Assembly (NCBI RefSeq): GCF_004362055.1
Contig: NZ_SNXB01000013.1
Coordinates: 1-64,000, forward strand
Length of the DNA: 64,000 nucleotides
From: Flavobacterium sp. 245
Lineage (GTDB): Bacteria > Bacteroidota > Bacteroidia > Flavobacteriales > Flavobacteriaceae
Direction: 5' to 3'
Shown here one piece after another: positions 18,354 to 26,628 of the stretch. The position numbers were made by a program, and so were the translations under genes. Every line of letters starts with the position of its first letter. Position 1 is the stretch's first letter. Below the pieces are notes generated by a model that saw nothing but the letters and a program-made list of their open reading frames with translations, did not search any database and had not been told where the DNA came from.

Positions 18354-19186
18354 GCTGGTTAAAAAACATAGCTACACTAGGAAATTACAACCGTCTCCAA
18401 CAAGATGAAAGAGACTTAAAAAGTTTAGAAAAGCATTTTAGAGCTATAGAATCAAATTATTATATATTAATCAAAGATCGAGAAAATGCTTTTCATCTGT
18501 TGCAGGAAGAAAGAGAAGAAGTCGTTAAGAATATTGCCGTTTTTAAAAATCTTTTATCTAAAATAAAGGAAATATCCAACGATAAAAAGATGCAAGAAAA
18601 AAATGATTTTATTTCTAATTACGATTATAATTCATTCACTTCAAGCCCTCAAGAGTTTTCTGTGAATTTTCACGGAAGAATTGATCAAGCAGGTATGGAT
18701 ATATTAACTTCAGTTGATAATTCTTTCATACGATTGGAAAAAAGATATAAAAACAATCAAAAAGTAACAAAAGGAGATCTTTATGCTGAATTAGGAATTG
18801 TTGCAATTGAAACTGTAATAGCCAGCGTTTCAGCACTTGTAGATTTAAATGTTGAAGTAAATGAAAATAGGAAGAAAATTACCAAGGCTTCAAAACAAAT
18901 TAATAACGCAATAAAAAAAATGAAAGACACGGCTCCAGAAGTCAACGCCGAAGGTTTCAGAATTATTGAAATAACAAGAGTTTTAAATAAACATAATCAA
19001 ATATTTTCAGAAAAATTTGAATCAGTTCTAAGCGAATTGAATTTATATTCTACGAGAAAGTCATTTTACAATTTCATTTTCAACAAAAAAATCGAACCAA
19101 GTCAAAAGATGACGCAGAATTTACACCATCTTATGCTATATGCTTCGGCATACAATACATTTAATTCTTCTGCAGATATTAAATAA
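18350..19186 (+). CDS. uncharacterised helical protein
   Basis: The 278-residue protein is mostly alpha-helical and has no signal peptide. Residues 15-80 look like a coiled coil. Residues 140-170 (YAELGIVAIETVIASVSALVDLNVEVNENRK) form a hydrophobic helix that could touch or cross a membrane, followed by another charged helix. No family is recognised. Its start codon overlaps the TPR gene stop (ATGA), so translation is probably coupled and the proteins may act together. A clear terminator follows, making this the last gene of the cluster. Confidence 0.7.
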   Translation: MSWLKNIATLGNYNRLQQDERDLKSLEKHFRAIESNYYILIKDRENAFHLLQEEREEVVKNIAVFKNLLSKIKEISNDKKMQEKNDFISNYDYNSFTSSPQEFSVNFHGRIDQAGMDILTSVDNSFIRLEKRYKNNQKVTKGDLYAELGIVAIETVIASVSALVDLNVEVNENRKKITKASKQINNAIKKMKDTAPEVNAEGFRIIEITRVLNKHNQIFSEKFESVLSELNLYSTRKSFYNFIFNKKIEPSQKMTQNLHHLMLYASAYNTFNSSADIK

Positions 19187-19249
19187 TAATGAATTGTAAA
19201 TCTTATAGAGTAAAAAATTCTAAATGAAATTGTTTTCAAGATAATTATC

Positions 19250-19281
19250 AAAACGCTGACCAATTTAAGTCAGCGTTTTTT
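19250..19281 (+). terminator. Rho-independent terminator
   Basis: AAACGCTGAC and GTCAGCGTTT pair around a short loop and are followed by a T run, about 65 bases after the helical protein gene. It closes the 16.2-19.2 kb cluster. Confidence 0.9.
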
Positions 19282-19339
19282 GTTACTAATTGTAACATAA
19301 ACTTTTGCTATCGAGCACAAAAAGAACAAATCAAAGTGG

Positions 19340-19347
19340 TAACTTTG
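19340..19347 (+). promoter_or_regulatory. -7 element of the uvrA promoter
   Basis: TAACTTTG fits TAnnTTTG and lies 17 bases before the ATG at 19364. No -33 TTG is seen at the normal distance. Confidence 0.45.
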
Positions 19348-19363
19348 CGTTTTGCTCAAAATT

Positions 19364-22195
19364 ATGTTAGAAAAAGACAATACTATTGAAGTTCTTGGCG
19401 CAAGAGTTCATAATCTTAAAAATATCGATATTTCTATTCCGCGTGAAAAACTGGTTGTAATTACTGGTTTATCGGGTTCGGGAAAATCATCTTTGGCATT
19501 TGATACGATTTATGCCGAAGGACAGCGTCGTTATGTTGAAACTTTTTCAGCATATGCTAGACAATTTCTTGGCGGTTTAGAACGTCCTGATGTTGATAAA
19601 ATTGACGGACTTTCGCCAGTTATTGCAATTGAACAAAAAACAACCAGCAAAAGTCCGCGCTCGACCGTTGGAACAATTACTGAAATTTACGATTTCCTTA
19701 GACTTTTATACGCCCGTGGTGCTGATGCATACAGCTACAACACTGGCGAAAAAATGGTTTCCTACTCTGATGAGCAAATTAAAGATTTGATTATCCAAGA
19801 TTATAATGGCAAACGAATCAATATTCTTGCTCCGGTTATTAAAGCCAGAAAAGGACATTATGCCGAATTATTCCAGCAAATTACCAAACAAGGCTTTCTG
19901 AAAGTTCGTGTAAACGGTGAAGTTCAAGATTTGGTTTCGGGAATGAAACTAGATCGTTATAAAACACATGATATTGAAATTGTAGTTGACAGAATGCAGA
20001 TTGAAGATACACCAGACAATCAGAAAAGATTGGCTGAAAGTATCAATACTGCCATGCATCACGGTGAAAATGTTCTGATGATTTTAGATCAAGATTCTAA
20101 TGAAGTTCGTTATTTCAGTAGAAACTTAATGTGTCCAACAACAGGAATTTCATACCAAAATCCGGAACCGAATTTATTCTCATTCAACTCGCCAAAAGGC
20201 GCTTGTCCTCATTGTAACGGACTAGGAACTGTTCATGAAATCAACGTTAAAAAGATAATTCCTAACCCGAAATTATCGATAAAAGCAGGTGGTTTTGTAC
20301 CGCTTGGTGAATATAAATCTTCATGGATTTTTAAGCAATTAGAAACTATTGGAGAAAAATTCAGCTTTAAGCTTACTGATCCAATTGAGAAAATTCCGGA
20401 AGAAGCCATGACGATGATTTTGCATGGCGGAAAAGATAAATTTACAGTAAGCTCGAAAGATCTTGGTGTAACAAGAGACTATAAAATTGATTTTGAGGGA
20501 ATTTCTAATTTCATCAAAAATCAATATGACGAAAGCGCAACAACAAGTATAAAACGCTGGGCAAAAGATTTCATGGACGAAATTAATTGTCCGGTTTGCG
20601 AAGGTTCACGTTTGAAAAAAGAAGCACAGTTTTTTAGAGTGAATGAAAAAAATATCACCGAATTGTGTGATATGGATATTTCTGATTTAACGGCTTGGTT
20701 TCAGGATTTGAATAACCATTTGACCGACAAACAGCTTTTGATTGCTTCTGAAGTTGTTAAAGAAATCAAAGATCGTTTGAACTTTTTGATGAATGTAGGT
20801 TTGAATTATTTGGCTTTAAGCCGAAGTTCAAAATCACTTTCTGGAGGTGAAGCGCAGCGTATTCGTTTGGCAACACAAATTGGTTCGCAATTGGTTGGGG
20901 TTTTATACATTTTGGATGAACCGAGTATTGGTTTGCACCAAAGAGACAATGAAAAACTGATTAAATCTTTGGAACAATTACGAGACATCGGGAACTCCGT
21001 TATTGTGGTTGAACACGATAAAGACATGATCGAAACGGCAGATTATGTAATTGATATTGGACCAAAAGCTGGAAAATATGGCGGAGAAATTATCAGTATT
21101 GGAACTCCTGCCGAAACTTTAAAATCGAACACAATTACCGCTCAATATTTGAATGGTACAATGAAATTAGAGATTCCGAAAAAGCGCCGTGAAGGAAATG
21201 GAAAGTTTTTAAAACTAAGCGGAGCAACAGGAAATAACCTGAAAAATGTTTCTATTGAATTGCCTTTAGGACAATTGATTTGTGTGACTGGAGTTTCAGG
21301 AAGTGGAAAATCAACTTTAATAAACGAGACACTCTACCCGATTTTGAATGCTTATTATTTTAATGGCGTGAAAAAACCACAGCCTTATAAAAAAATAGAA
21401 GGCTTAGAACATATTGATAAAGTAATTGATATCGACCAAAGTCCAATTGGAAGAACGCCACGTTCGAATCCGGCAACTTATACAGAGGTTTTTACAGAAA
21501 TCAGAAACCTGTTCACAATGACCTCTGAAAGTATGATTCGTGGTTACAAAGCCGGACGTTTCAGCTTCAACGTAAAAGGCGGACGCTGTGAAACCTGCGA
21601 AGGATCTGGTGTTAGAACTATTGAAATGAACTTTTTGCCTGATGTTTATGTAGAATGCGAAACCTGTCAGGGTAAACGTTTTAACAGAGAAACATTGGAA
21701 ATTCGATACAAAGGAAAGTCAATTTCGGATGTATTGAATATGACGGTTGATGAAGCGGTTCCGTTTTTTGAAAACATTCCTAAGATATACAGAAAAGTAA
21801 AAACGATTCAGGATGTTGGTTTAGGATACATTACACTTGGTCAGCAAAGTACAACGCTTTCAGGCGGTGAAGCACAGCGTATAAAATTAGCCGGAGAATT
21901 ATCTAAAAAAGATACCGGAAATACATTTTATATTCTGGACGAACCTACAACAGGTTTGCATTTTGAAGACATCAGAGTTTTAATGGAAGTTATTAATAAA
22001 CTGGTTGACAAAGGAAATACGATTCTTGTTATCGAACATAATATGGACGTTATCAAACTTGCCGATTATATAATTGATATTGGCCCCGAAGGTGGAAAAG
22101 GTGGCGGGCAATTGATTGCAAAAGGAACTCCTGAAGAAGTAGCGAAAAATAAAAAAAGTTATACAGCTAAGTTTTTGAAAAAAGAACTAGAATAA
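19364..22195 (+). CDS. uvrA: excinuclease ABC subunit A
   Basis: The product has 943 residues from the ATG at 19364; an in-frame TTG four codons earlier is less likely. UvrA is the DNA-damage sensor of nucleotide excision repair and works with UvrB and UvrC. Two ABC ATPase modules are present. The first Walker A is GLSGSGKSS near residue 30 and the second GVSGSGKST near residue 640. ABC signatures LSGGEAQRI occur twice. Zinc-binding CPHCNGLG and CETCEGSG...CETCQGKR are seen. Length is normal for the family. uvrB and uvrC are not in the window. Confidence 0.97.
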   Translation: MLEKDNTIEVLGARVHNLKNIDISIPREKLVVITGLSGSGKSSLAFDTIYAEGQRRYVETFSAYARQFLGGLERPDVDKIDGLSPVIAIEQKTTSKSPRSTVGTITEIYDFLRLLYARGADAYSYNTGEKMVSYSDEQIKDLIIQDYNGKRINILAPVIKARKGHYAELFQQITKQGFLKVRVNGEVQDLVSGMKLDRYKTHDIEIVVDRMQIEDTPDNQKRLAESINTAMHHGENVLMILDQDSNEVRYFSRNLMCPTTGISYQNPEPNLFSFNSPKGACPHCNGLGTVHEINVKKIIPNPKLSIKAGGFVPLGEYKSSWIFKQLETIGEKFSFKLTDPIEKIPEEAMTMILHGGKDKFTVSSKDLGVTRDYKIDFEGISNFIKNQYDESATTSIKRWAKDFMDEINCPVCEGSRLKKEAQFFRVNEKNITELCDMDISDLTAWFQDLNNHLTDKQLLIASEVVKEIKDRLNFLMNVGLNYLALSRSSKSLSGGEAQRIRLATQIGSQLVGVLYILDEPSIGLHQRDNEKLIKSLEQLRDIGNSVIVVEHDKDMIETADYVIDIGPKAGKYGGEIISIGTPAETLKSNTITAQYLNGTMKLEIPKKRREGNGKFLKLSGATGNNLKNVSIELPLGQLICVTGVSGSGKSTLINETLYPILNAYYFNGVKKPQPYKKIEGLEHIDKVIDIDQSPIGRTPRSNPATYTEVFTEIRNLFTMTSESMIRGYKAGRFSFNVKGGRCETCEGSGVRTIEMNFLPDVYVECETCQGKRFNRETLEIRYKGKSISDVLNMTVDEAVPFFENIPKIYRKVKTIQDVGLGYITLGQQSTTLSGGEAQRIKLAGELSKKDTGNTFYILDEPTTGLHFEDIRVLMEVINKLVDKGNTILVIEHNMDVIKLADYIIDIGPEGGKGGGQLIAKGTPEEVAKNKKSYTAKFLKKELE

Positions 22196-22199
22196 AAAT

Positions 22200-22235
22200 C
22201 TTAATAAGGGATGGATTAAAATCCATCCCTATAAT
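22200..22235 (+). terminator. hairpin after uvrA
   Basis: GGGATGGATT and AATCCATCCC form a stem just after the uvrA stop. The T run after it is poor, so this may be a terminator or a repeat remnant. Confidence 0.45.
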
Positions 22236-22502
22236 ATAGATCGAGCCTACAGCTCTTTTTAAAGCATTATTAAAATTCCATCAGAACAAAATTATCAGAC
22301 TTTATAAAAATCCTATTTGATAATTAATTGATAATGAAACACCAAACTAAATTTCATTATTATCTAAACATTACTTTTAGATTATAAGCTTCCCTTTTTG
22401 TAACAATTCTAATAAAAAGTGTTAATTTAGCATCCGCTCTTTTTTAAAATATTAAATTTTAAAGAAAATTGCTTCGATTAAACCGATTGTTTAATTGAAC
22501 CC

Positions 22503-22590
22503 GATTGCCCTAGCCCTGATGGGAGGGAAAATCCTTTTGTGCCGGGGTTCGGCGCAAAAGATTTGGAAGGACAGCAGGAAATAGCTCCTT
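22503..22590 (+). ncRNA. Flavo-1-like structured RNA element
   Basis: This element sits in the 475-base gap between uvrA and the LOG-family gene and is conspicuously less AT-rich than its surroundings. It has a strong stem, CTTTTGTGCC (22534-22543) with GGCGCAAAAG (22551-22560). A plausible outer pairing joins AGCCCTG near 22512 with CAGG...GCT near 22574-22586. The pattern GCCCTAGCCCTGATGG...ATAGCTCC resembles, from memory, the Flavo-1 RNA motif of Flavobacteria, whose function is unknown. No covariance search was run. The rest of the gap (22236-22500) is AT-rich with nothing recognised. Confidence 0.5.
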
Positions 22591-22617
22591 AACCTTCGAC
22601 TACGCTCAGGATGACAA
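22591..22617. repeat. CTTCGACTACGCTCAGGATGAC intergenic repeat
   Basis: The segment CCTTCGACTACGCTCAGGAT is the same element as half of the palindromic repeat at 29118-29184, in opposite orientation. It directly follows the Flavo-1-like element. Such repeats recur between genes in many Bacteroidota; its role is unknown. Confidence 0.6.
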
Positions 22618-22670
22618 TAATTAAAACGACACAGCTAGAAATAAAAATATAAATAATTAAAATACCTAAA

Positions 22671-23399
22671 ATGAGATTAGAAGATTTTGATAATGATGAA
22701 GATAAAGTAATTCAAGACAGTTTAAAACAGAAAACTTGGAATGAAATTAGAACCAATGACAGCTGGGCGATTTTTAAAATCATGTCGGAGTTTGTGAATG
22801 GATATGAAAGCATGGGGCGTATTGGTCCCTGTGTTTCGATTTTTGGATCGGCAAGAACAAAACCAGATGACAAATACTATTTGCTGGCAGAGAAAATTGC
22901 TTTTAAAATCAGTAAAGCGGGTTATGGCGTAATTACAGGCGGAGGGCCAGGAATTATGGAAGCCGGAAATAAAGGTGCACATTTAGGTGGCGGAACATCA
23001 GTTGGTTTGAATATTGAACTACCTTTTGAACAGCATTTTAATCCTTATATCGACCATGATAAAAACTTGAATTTCGATTATTTCTTTGTGAGAAAAGTAA
23101 TGTTCGTTAAATATTCGCAAGGTTTTGTGGTTATGCCAGGAGGTTTTGGAACTTTGGACGAAATGTTTGAAGCGATTACTTTGATTCAAACTAAGAAAAT
23201 TGGAAAATTCCCAATTATATTAGTTGGTGTTGAATTTTGGTCAGGATTGATCGAATGGGTTAAAACGGTTTTGGTTGAAAAAATGAAAACGGTAAGTCCA
23301 GAAGATTTAAACTTATTTAAAATTGTTGATACTGAAGATGAAGTTGTTGATGTTCTAGATAAATTCTACAAGAAATACGATTTAAGTCCGAATTTCTAA
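22671..23399 (+). CDS. LOG family (TIGR00730) Rossmann-fold protein
   Basis: The 242-residue product belongs to the LOG/TIGR00730 family. It shows VSIFGSART near residue 57, GGGPGIMEAGNKGA, and the signature PGGFGTLDEMFE that binds and cleaves nucleotide monophosphates. Family members include cytokinin riboside phosphoribohydrolases and pyrimidine/purine nucleotide nucleosidases (PpnN-like); the true substrate here is unresolved. An N-terminal extension of about 50 charged residues precedes the Rossmann fold. It is a single gene preceded by a structured intergenic region. Confidence 0.88.
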   Translation: MRLEDFDNDEDKVIQDSLKQKTWNEIRTNDSWAIFKIMSEFVNGYESMGRIGPCVSIFGSARTKPDDKYYLLAEKIAFKISKAGYGVITGGGPGIMEAGNKGAHLGGGTSVGLNIELPFEQHFNPYIDHDKNLNFDYFFVRKVMFVKYSQGFVVMPGGFGTLDEMFEAITLIQTKKIGKFPIILVGVEFWSGLIEWVKTVLVEKMKTVSPEDLNLFKIVDTEDEVVDVLDKFYKKYDLSPNF

Positions 23400-23408
23400 T
23401 ATTTTTTT

Positions 23409-23490
23409 CACCATATAAGCAATATAAGTACATGTAATCTTTGCGTGAAAAGTAAGCAAAACTAAAATTTCTAATATTGCTTATATGGTT
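23409..23490. repeat. ATATAAG-type inverted repeat element
   Basis: ACCATATAAGCAATAT near 23410 is matched by its reverse complement ATATTGCTTATATGGT near 23474, with a loop of about 48 bases. A second element of the same style lies at 33003-33138. The element sits between the LOG gene and its terminator. Confidence 0.75.
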
Positions 23491-23504
23491 AAAATATAAA
23501 AATT

Positions 23505-23536
23505 GAAAGCTGTTTTTTTTAAACAGCTTTTTTTAT
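23505..23536 (+). terminator. Rho-independent terminator
   Basis: AAAGCTGTTT and AAACAGCTTT form a stem followed by a T run. It lies about 105 bases after the LOG-family gene, beyond the inverted repeat element. Confidence 0.85.
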
Positions 23537-23608
23537 GTTATTTTTACAAAAAACCAAAACAACATTAAGCTCGTAACTTAAGTATATCCCTTAATTTCTA
23601 AGCCATCC

Positions 23609-26440
23609 TTGAAATCATTTTATAAAGTTATATTCTTCATTTTAGTTTTATTAAGTTCAATAAAACAATACGCACAACATCAATCTAAGATGGAAGTGGC
23701 GGTGAATCTTGAACTTAAAACACTAAATGTCAAACAGGATATTACCTATTACAATACTTCAAACGATTCGTTGATTTCAATTGTTTTGAATGACTGGAAC
23801 AATGCTTTTTCAGACAAAAATACGCCTTTGGCAAAACGCTTTTCGGATGAATTTTACAGAGGTTTTCATGTTGCCAAACCCGAAGAAAGAGGCAATACAA
23901 CAATTTTAAACCTGACCGATTCTGATAATACGGCACTGGAATGGGAAAGAACAGAAAAAAATCCTGATTTTATTGTTGTAAAATTAAATAGAAAACTTCG
24001 TCCGGGCGAAAAAATAGATTTGCATCTTACTTATATTTCTAAAATACCTAGTGCAAAATTTACACATTATGGTTTTGATCAAAATGGTGGCATGAACTTA
24101 AAAAACTGGTTTTTAAGCCCTGCCCGATTTGAAAATCACCGTTTTGTAAAAAATAATAATTTCAATCTCGATGATATTGCCAATGCCGCTGTCAATTATG
24201 AGCTTGAAATAAAACTTCCTGCAAATTATTCAATCAGCACTGATTTGAATTCGGTTTCAAAAGACGACTCAAATCCTGCTTTTAGTACGTACACTTTTTC
24301 AGGAAGTGACAGAACCGATTTTAATTTGTTTATTGAAAAACAGAACAGTTTCAGAACTTATTCAAATGGTTCTATCGAAGTAGTTTCTGACTTAAAAACA
24401 AAAAAACTGAACGAAATTCAACGCGCGCTGGTCATTGACAGAGTGGCCTCTTTTGCAAATGAATTTATTGGGAAATACCCGCACGCAAAGATTACAGTTT
24501 CTCAGGCAGATTATGATCGAAATCCTTTTTACGGACTTAATCAGTTGCCGTCGTTTATTAGTCCGTTTTCAGATGAATTTATGTTCGAAATTACTTTTCT
24601 GAAAACATATCTGAGCAATTATTTAAAAACTAGTCTTCGCATGAATCCAAGAAAAGACAACTGGATTTATGATGGAATTCAGATTTATGCCATGATGAAA
24701 TATATGGAAGAACACCATTTAGATCAAAAAATGCTTGGCAAGCTTTCGGACATGAAACTTTTTAAAAGTTACAACATTACTAACTTGACTTTTAATGAGC
24801 AATACAGCTATTATTATATGCTGATGGCTCGAAAAAATTTAGATCAGCCACTTGGTGATCCAAAAAATACATTAATTAAATTCAACGAACAAATCGCAAG
24901 CAAATATCGCGCTGGTTTGAGCTTGAGTTATTTAGACGATTATTTAAATCATAATATTGTTCCAGAAAGTGTTCAGGAATTTTATACTTTGAATAAAACA
25001 CAACAAACGAATCGATATGATTTTGAAAAAATACTAACCCAAAATAGCACAAAAAACATTGATTGGTTTTTTAAAACTATTATTGAATCACGCGACATTA
25101 TTGATTTTAGATTTACCGATGTTTCAAGAACCAAAGACTCTGTTCAGTTTTCAATCAAAAATGTAACCGGAGTTTATGCGCCAATTCCCGTTTATGGAAT
25201 TAAAAAAAATGAAGTTGTTTTTAAAGAATGGATTGAACCAAAAAACAATGATTCGATTTATCAATTTACTCGAAAAAATGCCGATAAATTAGTCTTGAAT
25301 TATGATAATGAAGTTCCAGAATACAATCAGCGCAATAACTGGAAATCTCTAAAAACAATTGCAATTACAAATCGTCCTATTAAATTTAATTTTGCCAAAG
25401 ACCTAGAAGATCCTTATTACAATCAGATTTTATACATTCCGACTTTAACCTATAATTATTATGATGGTATCACGCCGGGAATTCGTTTTCATAACAAAAC
25501 CATTTTAGACAAGCCGTTTACCTTTGATATTAATCCGGCTTATTCTATTAAAGCACAAACCATATCTGGTTCTTCGGCATTTTCTTGGAACCAATACTAT
25601 CGAAACAGCACCCTTTTTAATGTTCGATATTCAATCAGTCAAAATTATTTTCATTATGCGCCAGATGCAACTTACTTAAGATTAAACCCAATGGTGCAGC
25701 TTCGCATACGTGAAGAAAACTTTAGAGACAACAGAAAACAGCTTATTATGTTTCGCCAAGTAATTGTAAATCGCGAGGCAAGTGATTATATTACTGATAA
25801 TTCAAAACCAAATTATTCCATTTTTAACGCGCGTTATTCCAATACAAAAACCGAATTGGTTAATCATTTTAGTTATATGAATGATATTCAGTTTTCAGGA
25901 GATTTTGGAAAGCTTTCTGGAGAAGTAGAATACAGACGTTTATTTGAAAACAATCATAAATTAAATTTACGATTATACGCAGGAACATTCCTTTATAATA
26001 CAACAAATTCAGATTATTTCAGTTTTGGTTTAGACAGACCAACTGATTATTTATTTGATTATAATCTTTTTGGAAGATCTGAATCTACTGGATTTTTCAG
26101 TCAGCAGTACGTAATTGCCGAAGGTGGTTTTAAGTCACAGTTAGAACCTTCATATGCCAATCAATGGATGACAACTTTAAATGCGAGTTACGCAATTTGG
26201 AATTGGATTGAAGTTTATGGAGATGTTGGATTTTTGAAAAATAAGCATCAAACAGCTTTTTTTGCTTATGACAGCGGTATTCGTTTAAATTTGGTTCCTG
26301 ATTATTTTGAACTTTATTTTCCGGTGTATTCTAATAACGGTTGGGAAATTTCACAAAGCAAATACAACGAAAAAATACGATTTGTTATCACATTTGCCCC
26401 AAAAACATTAGTTAATCTTTTTACTAGAAAATGGTTCTAA
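23609..26440 (+). CDS. degenerate M1-peptidase-like protein fused to an outer-membrane barrel
   Basis: The 943-residue protein begins at a TTG codon; no ATG precedes the signal peptide, which ends QYAQ near residue 23. Residues 25-500 follow the M1 aminopeptidase/gluzincin plan: a beta-sandwich N domain, then a helical region. However, no HEXXH is present. The place where it is expected reads FEITFLKTYL, and the usual NEG is YDGIQIY. It is therefore probably catalytically dead. Residues 600-943 alternate like barrel strands and end in a terminal phenylalanine, as in outer-membrane proteins. A surface or periplasmic binding role is inferred. It is a single gene with an AT-rich intergenic region after it. 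Confidence 0.7.
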   Translation: MKSFYKVIFFILVLLSSIKQYAQHQSKMEVAVNLELKTLNVKQDITYYNTSNDSLISIVLNDWNNAFSDKNTPLAKRFSDEFYRGFHVAKPEERGNTTILNLTDSDNTALEWERTEKNPDFIVVKLNRKLRPGEKIDLHLTYISKIPSAKFTHYGFDQNGGMNLKNWFLSPARFENHRFVKNNNFNLDDIANAAVNYELEIKLPANYSISTDLNSVSKDDSNPAFSTYTFSGSDRTDFNLFIEKQNSFRTYSNGSIEVVSDLKTKKLNEIQRALVIDRVASFANEFIGKYPHAKITVSQADYDRNPFYGLNQLPSFISPFSDEFMFEITFLKTYLSNYLKTSLRMNPRKDNWIYDGIQIYAMMKYMEEHHLDQKMLGKLSDMKLFKSYNITNLTFNEQYSYYYMLMARKNLDQPLGDPKNTLIKFNEQIASKYRAGLSLSYLDDYLNHNIVPESVQEFYTLNKTQQTNRYDFEKILTQNSTKNIDWFFKTIIESRDIIDFRFTDVSRTKDSVQFSIKNVTGVYAPIPVYGIKKNEVVFKEWIEPKNNDSIYQFTRKNADKLVLNYDNEVPEYNQRNNWKSLKTIAITNRPIKFNFAKDLEDPYYNQILYIPTLTYNYYDGITPGIRFHNKTILDKPFTFDINPAYSIKAQTISGSSAFSWNQYYRNSTLFNVRYSISQNYFHYAPDATYLRLNPMVQLRIREENFRDNRKQLIMFRQVIVNREASDYITDNSKPNYSIFNARYSNTKTELVNHFSYMNDIQFSGDFGKLSGEVEYRRLFENNHKLNLRLYAGTFLYNTTNSDYFSFGLDRPTDYLFDYNLFGRSESTGFFSQQYVIAEGGFKSQLEPSYANQWMTTLNASYAIWNWIEVYGDVGFLKNKHQTAFFAYDSGIRLNLVPDYFELYFPVYSNNGWEISQSKYNEKIRFVITFAPKTLVNLFTRKWF

Positions 26441-26628
26441 TCAAATAAATTTTAAACAAAAAGTTACATTATTATCATAAAAATACATTTTTAACTAAAA
26501 ATCACATAAATAAAATACGTAGTTTTTTGATTTTAAATACAGATAATTAAATTATATTTATTTTAAAGAATTATGATTATTGATTGTTTTTAAGTAATTT
26601 CGCAGTCTAAACATGACCATTAAAGATT

